Of a stretch of 64,000 nt of DNA, positions 8,718 through 17,767 are shown one piece after another; the stretch's first letter is position 1, and each line of letters starts with the position of its first letter. Source of the stretch: Herbidospora sakaeratensis. GTDB lineage: Bacteria; Actinomycetota; Actinomycetes; Streptosporangiales; Streptosporangiaceae. The DNA lies in NCBI RefSeq assembly GCF_001570525.1, contig NZ_BBXC01000010.1, positions 248,001 to 312,000 of the forward strand. Direction: 5' to 3'. The notes under the pieces are model-generated. The model was not told where the DNA came from. It saw only the letters and a list, made by a program, of their open reading frames with translations, and ran no database searches. A program made the translations under genes and the position numbers.

Positions 8718-9137
8718 ATGCTCAGGACCATGCTCACGGCCAAGATCCACCGGGCCACGGTGACCCAGGCCGACCTCCACTACGTGGGGTCGCTGACGGT
8801 CGACGAAGACCTGCTGGACGCGGCCGGCCTGCTGGCCGGTGAGCAGGTCCACGTGGTCGACATCGACAACGGGGCGCGGCTTGTGACGTACACCATCCCG
8901 GGCCCCCGGGGCTCGGGGATCATCGGCATCAACGGGGCCGCCGCCCGCCTGGTCGCGCCGGGCGATCTGGTGATCGTCATCGCGTACGGGCAGCTCACCG
9001 ACGCCGAGGCGCGGGTGTTCCGGCCGAAGGTCGTGCATGTCGACCGCGACAACCGCATCGTCGAGCTGGGCACTGATTTGGCCGATTCTTCGCTTCCCGG
9101 CCTTGAAAGGGGCGACCAAGTGGCCACCCGGGGATGA
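8718..9137 (+). CDS. panD: aspartate 1-decarboxylase proenzyme
   Basis: This 139-residue pyruvoyl enzyme converts aspartate to beta-alanine. The self-cleavage site Y-V-G-S places the pyruvoyl-forming serine at residue 25, with K9 and the Y-G-Q segment also conserved. It begins [13 protein letters not shown], as the family does. It lies between panC and the nad genes, joining CoA and NAD supply in one operon. Confidence 0.97.
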   Translation: MLRTMLTAKIHRATVTQADLHYVGSLTVDEDLLDAAGLLAGEQVHVVDIDNGARLVTYTIPGPRGSGIIGINGAAARLVAPGDLVIVIAYGQLTDAEARVFRPKVVHVDRDNRIVELGTDLADSSLPGLERGDQVATRG

Positions 9138-9185
9138 GCCCCTCCGTCGCGGGCGTTATCGTCATATTGACGAAAGGGGCTCGCG

Positions 9186-11687
9186 ATGACCGACACCTCC
9201 CTCCCCCGCAGACTGACCGCGCCGCCGCCCGGCTGGACGACGTCCGCCGACGTGGTCGTGGTCGGCTCCGGGATCGCGGGCCTGACCGTGGCGCTGCGCT
9301 ACACCGAGCTCACCCCGGCCGGTCGCGTGCTCGTCGTCACCAAAGACGTCCTGTCGGCCGGATCGACCCAGTGGGCCCAGGGCGGCATCGCCGCCGTGCT
9401 GGCCCCCGGCGACACCCCTGACGAGCACCTGAGCGACACCCTGCTGGCCGGGGCCGGGCTCTGCGACGAGGAGGCGGTCCGGGTCCTGGTCACCGAGGGC
9501 CCCGACGCGCTCAAGCGCCTGATGGAGCACGGCGCCCGCTTCGACCGCGACGACCGCGGCGAGCTCCAGCTGACCCGCGAGGGCGGCCACCGGCGCAACC
9601 GCATCGTGCACGCGGGCGGCGACGCCACCGGCGCGGAGGTCCAGCGGGCCCTCATCGAGGCGGCCACCCACGAGCCGCGCATCGAGATCATCGAACACGC
9701 GCTGGTGCTCGACCTGCTCACCGACGCGCAGGGCCGGGCCTGCGGCATCACCCTCCACGTGATGGGCGAGGGCGCCCGCGACGGCGTGGGCGCGGTCAGG
9801 GCGGGCGCGGTGGTCCTGGCGAGCGGCGGCATGGGCCAGGTGTACGCCTCCACGACCAACCCCCTGGTCTCCACCGGCGACGGGGTGGCGCTGGCGCTGC
9901 GCGCGGGGGCGGTGGTGCGCGACCTGGAGTTCGTCCAGTTCCACCCGACGGTCCTGTGGCTCGGCCACGAGTCGACCGGGCAGCAGCCGCTGGTCAGCGA
10001 GGCGGTCAGGGGCGAGGGCGCGGTGCTGATCGACTCCACCGGCGAGCGCTTCATGGCCGGCGTCCACGAGCTCAAGGACCTGGCCCCCCGCGACGTCGTG
10101 GCCAAGGCGATCATGCGGCGGATGGCCGAGACCGGCGACGACCACGTCTACCTCGACGCGCGGAGCTTCGGCGAGGAGAAGTGGCGGGCCCGGTTCCCGA
10201 CGATCCTCGCGGTCTGCCGCGAGCACGGCATCGACCCGGTCACCGAGCCGATCCCGGTCGCCCCGGCGGCCCACTACGCCAGCGGCGGCGTGCGCACCGA
10301 CCTGTTCGGGCGCACCAGCGTCCCGGGCCTCTACGCCTGCGGCGAGACCGCGTGCACCGGCGTGCACGGCGCGAACCGGCTGGCGTCGAACTCCCTGCTC
10401 GAAGGGCTCGTGTACGCCGAACGCATCGCCTCCGACCTGATCACCCCCCGCGCGGTGCCGGGACCCGACGTCGCCGAAGGAGACAGTGGTCTCGTCGACC
10501 CGCGCACACGCGGCCGGGTCCAGGCGTTCATGAGCCGCGGCGCCGGGGTACTGCGCAGCGTGGAGAGCCTCTCGGGGGTCGCCAGAGCCCTGCGCGACGC
10601 GCAGTGGACCCCGATCGCCGTCGAGCCCTGTCTGGAGGCGTGGGAGGCGACCAACCTGCACACCGTGGCCACCGCCCTGACATGGGCCGCCGCGGCCCGG
10701 CAGGAGACGCGGGGCTCCCACTGGCGGGAGGACTTCCCCGACCGCCGTGACGACGCGTGGCTCGGCCACCTCGACATCACGCTCACCGAGAAGGGCGAAC
10801 TGGTCATGGAGCACGTTCCGCACGTCAGCGCCGACGCCGACCTGCTGGCCGCCGGGCTCGACCCGGCCGAGATCCACACCCTCATCGAGACGGCCTTCCG
10901 CGAAGACCTGTCGACCGGCGAGGACGTCACCTCGGCGGCCACCATCCCGGCCGGTCAGAAGGCCGTCGGCGACATCGTGGCCCGCCGCTCCGGCGTGGTC
11001 GCGGGCCTGCCGGTCGCCGCCGCCGCGTTCCGCCACGCCGGCCTGGAGGTCGAACTCCGCGTCAAGGACGGCGACCAGGTGTCGTACGGCGACGTGCTGA
11101 TGACCGTCAAGGGCGAGACCCGGGAGCTGCTCACGGTCGAGCGCACCGCGCTGAACCTGCTCACCCACCTGTCGGGCGTCGCCACGGCGACCGCCCAGTG
11201 GGTCAGGGCGATCGACGGCACCGGCGCCCGGGTGCGAGACACCCGCAAGACCCACCCGGGCCTGCGCTCCCTGGAGAAGTACGCCGTCCGCTGCGGCGGC
11301 GGCGTCAACCACCGCATCGGCCTCTACGACGCCGCCCTGATCAAGGACAACCACGTGGTGGCCGCCGGCGGGGTCGCCGAGGCCTTCCGCGCGGTGCGCA
11401 AGGCCTACCCCGACATCCTGATCGAGGTCGAGGTCGACCGCATCGACCAGATCGAGCCGGTGCTGGCCGAGGGCGCCGAGGAGATCCTGCTCGACAACTT
11501 CACCGTGCCGCAGCTCAAGGAGGCCGTGGAGCTGGTCGCGGGCCGTGCCCGGCTGGAGTCGAGCGGCGGTCTCACCCTCGACACCGCGCGGGCGGTGGCC
11601 GAGACCGGGGTCGACTTCCTGGCCGTCGGAGCGCTGACCCATTCGTCCCCCGCGCTCGATATTGCACTAGATCTTCGTGGTGCATAA
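9186..11687 (+). CDS. nadB-nadC: fused L-aspartate oxidase / nicotinate-nucleotide pyrophosphorylase
   Basis: This is one uninterrupted 833-residue frame. Residues 1 to about 540 are NadB: the FAD motif V-V-V-G-S-G-I-A-G-L, G-S-T-Q-W-A-Q-G-G-I-A, H-Y-A-S-G-G-V-R-T-D and G-A-N-R-L-A-S-N-S-L-L-E. Residues about 545-833 are NadC: R-D-T-R-K-T-H-P-G-L, C-G-G-G-V-N-H-R and L-I-K-D-N-H. NadB oxidises aspartate to iminoaspartate and NadC makes nicotinate mononucleotide, so the first and third de novo steps are joined and nadA is not adjacent. Met541 sits at the junction and could allow internal initiation, but no stop separates the halves. Confidence 0.93.
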   Translation: MTDTSLPRRLTAPPPGWTTSADVVVVGSGIAGLTVALRYTELTPAGRVLVVTKDVLSAGSTQWAQGGIAAVLAPGDTPDEHLSDTLLAGAGLCDEEAVRVLVTEGPDALKRLMEHGARFDRDDRGELQLTREGGHRRNRIVHAGGDATGAEVQRALIEAATHEPRIEIIEHALVLDLLTDAQGRACGITLHVMGEGARDGVGAVRAGAVVLASGGMGQVYASTTNPLVSTGDGVALALRAGAVVRDLEFVQFHPTVLWLGHESTGQQPLVSEAVRGEGAVLIDSTGERFMAGVHELKDLAPRDVVAKAIMRRMAETGDDHVYLDARSFGEEKWRARFPTILAVCREHGIDPVTEPIPVAPAAHYASGGVRTDLFGRTSVPGLYACGETACTGVHGANRLASNSLLEGLVYAERIASDLITPRAVPGPDVAEGDSGLVDPRTRGRVQAFMSRGAGVLRSVESLSGVARALRDAQWTPIAVEPCLEAWEATNLHTVATALTWAAAARQETRGSHWREDFPDRRDDAWLGHLDITLTEKGELVMEHVPHVSADADLLAAGLDPAEIHTLIETAFREDLSTGEDVTSAATIPAGQKAVGDIVARRSGVVAGLPVAAAAFRHAGLEVELRVKDGDQVSYGDVLMTVKGETRELLTVERTALNLLTHLSGVATATAQWVRAIDGTGARVRDTRKTHPGLRSLEKYAVRCGGGVNHRIGLYDAALIKDNHVVAAGGVAEAFRAVRKAYPDILIEVEVDRIDQIEPVLAEGAEEILLDNFTVPQLKEAVELVAGRARLESSGGLTLDTARAVAETGVDFLAVGALTHSSPALDIALDLRGA

Positions 11688-11694
11688 TCGGGGC

Positions 11695-12477
11695 ATGCTC
11701 CTCACCATCGACGTCAGCAACACCCACACGGTGCTTGGCCTGTTCGAGGGTGAAGAGGTCATCGAGCACTGGCGCATCGCCACCGACGCCCGGCGGACCG
11801 CCGACGAGCTCGCGGTGATCCTCCAGGGGTTGCTGGCCCAGTCGGCCATCCTTAAGAACACCGACATCTCGGGCATCTCGATCTGCTCGACCGTGCCCTC
11901 GGTCCTCAACGAGATGCGCGAGATGTCCCGCCGCTACTACGGCGACGTGACCTCGGTGGTCGTGGAGCCCGGCGTCCGCACGGGGGTGCCCGTGCGGATG
12001 GACAACCCGAAAGAGGTCGGCAGCGACCGCATCGTCAACGCGCTGGCCGCCATCAGCCTGTTCGGCGGCCCCTGCGTGGTCGTCGACTTCGGCACCGCGA
12101 CCTCGTTCGACGCCGTCTCCGCCCGGGGCGAGTACGTCGGCGCGGTGACCGCCCCCGGCCTGGAGATCAGCGTCGACGCGCTGGCCGAGGCGGGCGCCCA
12201 GCTCCACAAGGTCGAGCTCATCCGGCCCCGCTCGGTGATCGCCAAGAACACCGTCGAGGCCCTCCAGTCGGGCATCATCTACGGCTTCGCCGGCCTGGTC
12301 GACGGCATCGTCGACCGCATGACCGCCGAGCTCGCCGCCGACCCCGACGAGGTGACCGTGGTCGCGACCGGCCCCGGCGCGCCGCTGGTCGTCAGCGAGG
12401 CGCGGACGATCGACGTACACGAACCCTGGCTCACCCTCATCGGCCTGCGGCTGGTCTACGCCCGAAACACCGCCTAA
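11695..12477 (+). CDS. coaX: type III pantothenate kinase
   Basis: This 260-residue protein starts at ATG 11695 with M-L-L-T-I-D-V-S-N-T-H-T, the acetate/sugar kinase phosphate-1 motif. It also has V-G-S-D-R-I-V-N and V-V-D-F-G-T-A-T-S-F (phosphate-2 region with catalytic Asp). It phosphorylates pantothenate in CoA synthesis. It lies seven bases after nadB-nadC. The in-frame GTG at 11677 overlaps the end of nadBC and adds residues not usual in CoaX. Confidence 0.95.
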   Translation: MLLTIDVSNTHTVLGLFEGEEVIEHWRIATDARRTADELAVILQGLLAQSAILKNTDISGISICSTVPSVLNEMREMSRRYYGDVTSVVVEPGVRTGVPVRMDNPKEVGSDRIVNALAAISLFGGPCVVVDFGTATSFDAVSARGEYVGAVTAPGLEISVDALAEAGAQLHKVELIRPRSVIAKNTVEALQSGIIYGFAGLVDGIVDRMTAELAADPDEVTVVATGPGAPLVVSEARTIDVHEPWLTLIGLRLVYARNTA

Positions 12478-12498
12478 ACGCCGCTAATCTGTAGTGCC

Positions 12499-13989
12499 GT
12501 GAGCGAAGAGCTGAACGAGCTTCCGGAGCAGATGCGCGTCCGCCGCGAAAAGCTGGACCGCCTGGTCTCCGAAGGCGTCGATCCCTATCCGGTGAACTAC
12601 CCGCGGACCGCGACCAACGCGGAGGTCCGCGAGAAATACACCGACCTCGAGCCGGGTGCCGCGACGGGCGACACCGTCGGCGTGGCCGGCCGCGTGATGC
12701 TCTCCCGGATCGGCGGCAAACTCTGCTTCGCGACCATCCGCGACGGCTCCGGCGACCTCCAGATCATGTTGTCGCTCGACAAGCTCGGCGAAGACGCGCT
12801 GGCGGCCTGGAAGCGCGACGTCGACCTGGGCGACCACGTCGGCATCACCGGCGAGGTCATCACCTCCAAGCGCGGCGAGTTGTCGATCATGGCCGACTCG
12901 TGGGCCATCACCGCCAAGTGCCTGCGCCCGCTGCCCGAGAAGCACGCCGGGCTCAGCGACCCCGAGGCCCGCGTCCGGCTGCGCTACGTCGACCTCATCG
13001 TCAACGACGAGGCCCGCAAGATGGCCCACATCCGCAGCGCCACCGTGCGCGCGGTGCGCGACTTCTGGCACGAAGAGGGCTACCTCGAGGTCGAGACGCC
13101 GATGCTCCAGCCGATCCACGGCGGCGCGGCGGCCCGGCCGTTCAAGACCCACATCAACGCCTACGACATGGAGCTCTACCTTCGCATCGCGATCGAGCTC
13201 TACCTCAAGCGGCTGGTCGTCGGCGGCATCGAGAAGGTCTTCGAGATCAACCGCAACTTCCGCAACGAGGGCGCCGACTCGACCCACAACCCCGAGTTCA
13301 CCATGCTCGAGGCCTACGGCACCTACCTCGACTACAACGACATGGCCGACCTGACCCAGCGCATGTACCAGAAGGCCGTCGTGGCCGCGCTCGGCACCAG
13401 CGTCGTCCGCCACGGCGACCACGAGGTCGACCTCGGCCTGGCCGAGTGGCCGCGCATCACCCTCTACGGCTCGGTCTCCGAGGCCCTCGGTGAGGAGATC
13501 ACCACCGCGACGCCGCTGGAGACCCTGCGGAAGCTGGCCGACGGCCGCGAGATCCACTGGGACCCGAAATGGGGCCAGGGCAAGCTCGTGCAGGAGGTCT
13601 TCGAGGCGCTCGTCGAGCACACCCTCGTCCAGCCCACGTTCGTGATGGACTATCCGCTGGAGACCTCGCCGCTGACCCGTCAGCACCGGGAGAATCCGCT
13701 GCTGACCGAGAAGTGGGATCTGATCGGCTTCGGCACCGAACTCGGCACCGCCTACTCGGAGCTGGTCGACCCGATCGAGCAGCGCCGCCGCCTCACCGAG
13801 CAGTCGATCCTGGCGGCCGGCGGCGACGCCGAGGCGATGCAGCTCGACGAGGACTTCCTGCAGGCCCTGGAGTACGCGATGCCCCCCACAGGCGGTATGG
13901 GAGCGGGCATCGACCGCATGATCATGGCGTTCACCGGAAAAAACATTCGCGAAACAATTCTGTTCCCGCTGGTGCGCCCCAGCCATTGA
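12499..13989 (+). CDS. lysS: lysyl-tRNA synthetase, class II
   Basis: This 496-residue protein has an N-terminal OB anticodon-binding domain (about 55-165) and a class II core: motif 2 around F-R-N-E-G-A-D-S-T-H-N-P-E-F-T, and motif 3 G-M-G-A-G-I-D-R-M near residues 466-474. It charges tRNA-Lys. There is no N-terminal membrane MprF-like domain, so it is the housekeeping enzyme and not a LysX fusion. A GTG start 21 bases after coaX suggests operon read-through, and a strong terminator follows. Confidence 0.97.
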   Translation: MSEELNELPEQMRVRREKLDRLVSEGVDPYPVNYPRTATNAEVREKYTDLEPGAATGDTVGVAGRVMLSRIGGKLCFATIRDGSGDLQIMLSLDKLGEDALAAWKRDVDLGDHVGITGEVITSKRGELSIMADSWAITAKCLRPLPEKHAGLSDPEARVRLRYVDLIVNDEARKMAHIRSATVRAVRDFWHEEGYLEVETPMLQPIHGGAAARPFKTHINAYDMELYLRIAIELYLKRLVVGGIEKVFEINRNFRNEGADSTHNPEFTMLEAYGTYLDYNDMADLTQRMYQKAVVAALGTSVVRHGDHEVDLGLAEWPRITLYGSVSEALGEEITTATPLETLRKLADGREIHWDPKWGQGKLVQEVFEALVEHTLVQPTFVMDYPLETSPLTRQHRENPLLTEKWDLIGFGTELGTAYSELVDPIEQRRRLTEQSILAAGGDAEAMQLDEDFLQALEYAMPPTGGMGAGIDRMIMAFTGKNIRETILFPLVRPSH

Positions 13990-14010
13990 GTTCCCGTTTA
14001 GCAGCAGGTG

Positions 14011-14035
14011 AGGCCCCCACAGAACGTGGGGGCCT
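14011..14035 (+). terminator. lysS terminator hairpin
   Basis: A perfect 10-bp inverted repeat (arms 14011-14020 and 14026-14035, loop agaac) follows the lysS stop and is succeeded by tgtgtt. It closes the panC-lysS operon. Confidence 0.85.
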
Positions 14036-14158
14036 TGTGTTACTAGGCGTTCACATACGGCTGAGCGTGTCAATACCGCTGCTTGACGTCCTTTCTCCCC
14101 GACGTTTACCTTCCCTGAGGGGTGGCGAGAATCATCCGTCGTGGGAGAGGGGCTCACG

Positions 14159-14374
14159 ATGTCAGTTTCCGAGACCGAGCGCGTCGGCCTGACCGACGAC
14201 GAGTTGCTGCTGCTGGCCGAACTGGCCAAGGGCGTGACCGTCGACCGTGTCGGGCGGAGCCTTGATGTCAGCGGCCGGACGGTGCGTCGTCGGCTGCGCG
14301 GCATCTGCGACCGCATCGGCGTCGCCACCGCCATCGAGGCCGTCGCATGGGCGGCCCGACGGCGTTTGATTTAG
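14159..14374 (+). CDS. small LuxR-type HTH protein
   Basis: This 71-residue protein starts at ATG 14159 after GAGAGGGG. It consists almost wholly of a LuxR/GerE-like helix-turn-helix: L-T-D-D-E-L-L-L-L-A-E-L-A-K-G, V-D-R-V-G-R-S-L-D-V-S, then R-T-V-R-R-R-L-R-G-I-C. It has no receiver or other sensor domain, so it is a stand-alone DNA-binding protein. It ends with a 4-base convergent overlap with the NlpC/P60 gene. Its targets are unknown. Confidence 0.8.
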   Translation: MSVSETERVGLTDDELLLLAELAKGVTVDRVGRSLDVSGRTVRRRLRGICDRIGVATAIEAVAWAARRRLI

Positions 14375-15342
14375 TCGGCGATCCGAACGGCTCCCGCGAA
14401 CGGCCTGTTGCCGATCGCCGCGACCCGCACGACGTCACCCGTGCGGGGAGCGTGGATCATGTAGCCCCCGCCGATGTAGAGGCCCACATGGTGCAGGTCG
14501 TTGTAGAAGAACACCAGGTCGCCCGGGCGCATGTCCTCGCGTGAGACGTGCGTGCCCGACGTCCACTGGCTGCCGGTGTAGTGGGGGATGCTGATGCCGA
14601 CCGTGGCGTAGGCCGCCATGATCAGGCCCGAGCAGTCGTAGGAGTTGGGTCCTTCGGCGCCCCACACGTACGGCTTGAGCTGCTGGGTGAGCGCCCACCT
14701 GACCGCCTGGGCGGCCTTGCCGTCGCCGACGACCGGCAGGCTGAGCCGCTTCGCCACCGACACCTGGCCGGCGACCTGGGAGTAGAGTTCGCTCTCGGTC
14801 TTCTTGATCAGGCCGCGGATCGAGGTCTCGCGCTTGTCGAGGCTCTTGATGAGCTTGCTCACCTCGTCCTGCCGGGCCTTGGCGCTGACGCGGGCCCGCT
14901 GCGCGGCCTGGCGCGCCTTGGTGAGCTGGACGACCTCCTCGCCGCTCTGCAACTGCAGCGCGTAGGTGGTCGAGGCGACGTCCATGTAGGCGTCGGGGTT
15001 GGGGGCGTTCATCAACGCGATCCCGCTGGCGCCGCCCGTCATGTAGGCGTTGGTGGCGAACACCATCGCGCGCTTGCGACGGGCCTCCAGATCGGTCTCG
15101 CTCGTGTCGAGCGTCTTCTTGGCCGTCGCGGCCGAGCGCTTGGCCTCGTCGAGCCTGATGCGCTCACCGTTGTACTGCTCGGTGAGCGACTCGATCTCCT
15201 CGTGCAGCTTCTCGACCTCGGCGGTGAGCTCTTTCAGCGTGGGCTCGGGGTCGGCGGTGGCGGAGACCACCGGGGCGCAGATGGTGATGAGGGCCAGCGC
15301 CGAGCCCACGAACACGACCCTGCGGACGGTTCGACGAAACAA
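14371..15342 (-). CDS. secreted NlpC/P60 peptidoglycan hydrolase with coiled coil
   Basis: This 323-residue protein has a signal peptide (about 1-30, cleavage near V-S-A-T-A-D), a coiled coil (about 33-190) and a C-terminal NlpC/P60 domain. The catalytic Cys lies in Y-D-C-S-G-L, with the His in H-H-V-G-L-Y-I-G and H-A-P-R-T-G. It resembles RipA/PcsB-type endopeptidases that cut stem peptides at division or outgrowth. The start is probably TTG 15342, since AAGGAG lies five bases upstream and the nearby ATG is out of frame. It is preceded by a ydaO-type riboswitch. Confidence 0.92.
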   Translation of the reverse strand: MFRRTVRRVVFVGSALALITICAPVVSATADPEPTLKELTAEVEKLHEEIESLTEQYNGERIRLDEAKRSAATAKKTLDTSETDLEARRKRAMVFATNAYMTGGASGIALMNAPNPDAYMDVASTTYALQLQSGEEVVQLTKARQAAQRARVSAKARQDEVSKLIKSLDKRETSIRGLIKKTESELYSQVAGQVSVAKRLSLPVVGDGKAAQAVRWALTQQLKPYVWGAEGPNSYDCSGLIMAAYATVGISIPHYTGSQWTSGTHVSREDMRPGDLVFFYNDLHHVGLYIGGGYMIHAPRTGDVVRVAAIGNRPFAGAVRIAD

Positions 15343-15365
15343 CCATGCTCCTTCCAGAGGGCCTG

Positions 15366-15492
15366 CCGGGTTAGCTGACGGGTTCGGACGGAAGCAGCCC
15401 TACCTTGCGGATTCACCCCATCGGGCCGCGCGGAGGCGGCCCGGGTGGGTCCCCGGCTCCCCGCCTCAGGCGGAGGACTCGGCCGCCTGGAC
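15366..15492 (-). promoter_or_regulatory. c-di-AMP (ydaO/yuaA-type) riboswitch
   Basis: Read on the minus strand, the leader contains the conserved ydaO blocks in order: GCCGAGTCCTCCGCC, GGGGAGCCGGGGACCCA, GGGGTGAATCCGC, GTAGGGCTGCTTCCGTC, and CGAACCCGTCAGCTAACC. It lies directly upstream of the NlpC/P60 hydrolase, the classic actinobacterial target class. In this family c-di-AMP binding generally turns expression off. It ends about 25 bases before the start codon. Confidence 0.95.
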
Positions 15493-15671
15493 ATTAGTGC
15501 ACGTCATGTTCGTGCTCAACCGGAACTGCGATTTCTGTCTAGGTTCGACAACCGAACAATCACGGACAGATCACGCAAGAGACCACTGTAACGCAGGTGA
15601 CCACGGGGGTTTCGGTCGCCACGTGGGACCGGAGGCTTCGTCGTTTTGTGCTGGGCCGTTAAGGTCCTTGC

Positions 15672-16181
15672 ATGGTCAAGGTCCGCCGTGCGCGTACCCC
15701 CGACGTCCGGGCGATCCGCCGGTTCGTCGACTCCTACTCCGGGTCGGGTCCCCGCCTGCTCATGAAGAGCACCGTCACGCTCTATGAGGACGTCCAGGAA
15801 TTCTGGGTGGCCGAGCTCGACGGCGCGGTCGTGGGCTGCGGCGCGCTGCACGTGTTGTGGGAGGACCTGGCCGAGATCCGCACCGTCGCGGTCGACCCCG
15901 CCTGCCGCGGCATGGGCATCGGCCACGAGATCGTCGGGGCCCTCATCGCGACCGCCCGCGAACTCGGCGTGCGCCGCGTCTTCTGCCTCACCTTCGAGGT
16001 CCCGTTCTTCGAACGCCACGGCTTCCGCGAGATCAACGGCACCCCCGTCTCTCCCGAGGTGTACGCCGAACTGCTCGCCTCCTACGACGAAGGTGTGGCG
16101 GAATTCCTCGATCTTGAACATGTGAAACCCAACACTTTGGGCAATACACGCATGATCCTGCACTTGGAACCGCGTGCTTGA
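15672..16181 (+). CDS. GNAT N-acetyltransferase, ArgA-like (amino-acid N-acetyltransferase)
   Basis: This 169-residue protein has the acetyl-CoA loop R-G-M-G-I-G-H-E-I-V near residue 79 after L-A-E-I-R-T-V-A-V-D. The segments F-C-L-T-F-E-V-P-F-F and G-F-R-E-I match the short actinobacterial glutamate N-acetyltransferases used as ArgA in arginine synthesis. No arg genes are nearby, so the call rests on family resemblance. ATG 15672 follows a weak ribosome site. Confidence 0.8.
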   Translation: MVKVRRARTPDVRAIRRFVDSYSGSGPRLLMKSTVTLYEDVQEFWVAELDGAVVGCGALHVLWEDLAEIRTVAVDPACRGMGIGHEIVGALIATARELGVRRVFCLTFEVPFFERHGFREINGTPVSPEVYAELLASYDEGVAEFLDLEHVKPNTLGNTRMILHLEPRA

Positions 16182-16296
16182 CGGTGGTCATAACGGGCCG
16201 GGAAGGTGACTGTAGATCCGGCTATCGATACTTTTGGCTATGTCAAGCGTGCGTGTCTCACGTGTACCGCATGCGTACTCGAAGTGAGGTGACACG

Positions 16297-17580
16297 GTGA
16301 GCGCTCAGCCGCCATACCGCCCGGACGACCGTGACGGGCAGCAAGGCCAGGACAAGCCCGCGCAGGACTATGACCCGGACATGACGATCGTGAGCCGTAA
16401 CCCCACCGGGGGGACCGGCCAGCAGCCCGTCTACGGCCAGCAGCAGCAGGGCTACGACCCCTACGCCCAGCAGGGGCAGCAGCAGGGCCAGCAGGGCTAC
16501 GGACAGCAGCCCGGTTACGGGCAGCAGCAGGGCTACGGCCAGCCGCAGCAGGGATATGGGCAGGAAGCCGGTTACGGGCAGCAGGCCGGTTACGGGCAGG
16601 AGCCCGGCTACGGGCAGCAGCAGCCGCAGCAGGGATATGGCCAGCAGCCTGGCTACGGCCAGCAGCCCGGTTATGGGCAGCAGCCTGGCTACGGCCAGCA
16701 GCCTCAGCAGGGCGGCTACGGACAGCAGCCCGGCTACGGCCAGCAGCCCGGCTACGGACAGCAGCCCGCTTATGGGCAGCAGCCGGGTTACGGGCAGCAG
16801 CAGTCCCAGCAGCCCGGCTACGGACAGCAGCCTCAGCAGGGATACGGCCAGCAGCCCGGTTACGGCCAGCAGCCCCAGCAGGGCGGCTACGGCCAGCAGC
16901 AGTCGCAGCAGGGATACGGCCAGCAGCAGGCCCCGTCCTACCAGCAGCAGCCCGGCTACCCTGGCCAGCCCCAGGGCAGCTACGGCCAGCAGCAGTACGC
17001 CGCCCCCGCCTACAACCCCGGCTACCCGGCCCAGGCCCTTCCCCCGGGCGTGCCGGCTCCGCTGGCCGACTGGTGGCAGCGGCTCGTGGCCCGCATCGTC
17101 GACGGCCTCATCATCGGCGTGGTCTTCTTCGTTCTCTCATTCGCGATCACCGCTCTGGTGGTCACGCAGGGGTCGATCAACCCCGACGACCTGACGTCGA
17201 TCGAACCCAGCGGCTTCACTCTCGCGACGATCCTCATCACGCTCGTGAGCGCCACGGCCTGGTTCGCGTACGAGTTCTTCATGCTGAAGTCGCGCGGCCA
17301 GACCCTCGGAAAGATCGTGATGGGAATCCGCGTCATTCCGGTGGGCGGCGACCTCTCGGCTCCCGGACTTTCCGTCGAGACCGCCGGCAAGCGCGCCGCC
17401 GTCATGTACGGCCCGCAGTTCATCCGCGCGTTGGCGATTGTTCCGGTGGTGGGCCCCATCATCAACCTTGTGGCGGGCCTGTTCTCGCTCCTGAACGTTC
17501 TGTGGCTGCTCTGGGACAAGCCCTTGCAGCAGGCGCTTCACGACAAGGTGGCGAATACGATCGTCGTCAAGGTCAAGTAG
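16297..17580 (+). CDS. RDD family membrane protein with Gln/Gly/Tyr-rich N-terminus
   Basis: This 427-residue protein starts at GTG 16297 after GAGGTGA. Residues about 45-240 are a low-complexity tract built from G-Y-G-Q-Q-P units. Residues about 255-425 form an RDD domain with R-L-V-A-R-I-V-D-G and three hydrophobic segments. The last conserved part, [10 protein letters not shown], is typical. RDD proteins are proposed transporters or envelope factors. A shorter paralogue follows directly, with the same P-P-G-V-P-A-P-L-A linker before the RDD domain. Confidence 0.88.
   Translation: MSAQPPYRPDDRDGQQGQDKPAQDYDPDMTIVSRNPTGGTGQQPVYGQQQQGYDPYAQQGQQQGQQGYGQQPGYGQQQGYGQPQQGYGQEAGYGQQAGYGQEPGYGQQQPQQGYGQQPGYGQQPGYGQQPGYGQQPQQGGYGQQPGYGQQPGYGQQPAYGQQPGYGQQQSQQPGYGQQPQQGYGQQPGYGQQPQQGGYGQQQSQQGYGQQQAPSYQQQPGYPGQPQGSYGQQQYAAPAYNPGYPAQALPPGVPAPLADWWQRLVARIVDGLIIGVVFFVLSFAITALVVTQGSINPDDLTSIEPSGFTLATILITLVSATAWFAYEFFMLKSRGQTLGKIVMGIRVIPVGGDLSAPGLSVETAGKRAAVMYGPQFIRALAIVPVVGPIINLVAGLFSLLNVLWLLWDKPLQQALHDKVANTIVVKVK
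16430..17000 (+). repeat. degenerate Gly-Tyr-Gly-Gln-Gln coding repeat
   Basis: More than twenty in-frame copies of a unit close to ggctacggccagcagccc, some extended by cag codons, encode a prion-like G-Y-G-Q-Q-P tract. Copies differ in synonymous positions (ggc/ggt, tac/tat), so the array is not a recent perfect expansion. Confidence 0.9.
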
Positions 17581-17609
17581 TGACATAGCGCACCGGACAA
17601 ACGGTGCCC

Positions 17610-17637
17610 GGGGTCGATGGATCGCGCCATCGGCCCC
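17610..17637 (+). terminator. hairpin after first RDD gene
   Basis: Arms ggggtcgatgg (17610-17620) and ccatcggcccc (17627-17637) pair with one G-T wobble and are followed by gtttc. This separates the two RDD genes. Confidence 0.7.
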
Positions 17638-17767
17638 GTTTCATGTACACAGCGTGTTCGGTCCGTTCTATCCGAAATAAGTTCCTAAAGCGGTATGCGG
17701 TTGGTGCTAGCGTGCCTTGGGACCATGAACACTCATGTCCCCACTTAGAAGTGACGAGAGGTAACCA

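Noticed and set aside
9162-11642. 826-codon open frame antisense to nadB-nadC
   Set aside because: It mirrors the GC-rich third positions of the real gene, encodes a low-complexity H/D/R/G-rich string with no domain, and lies wholly opposite a certain gene.
12499-13989. LysX-type lysyl-phosphatidylglycerol synthase fusion
   Set aside because: There is no N-terminal membrane domain, and at 496 residues it is an ordinary LysRS.
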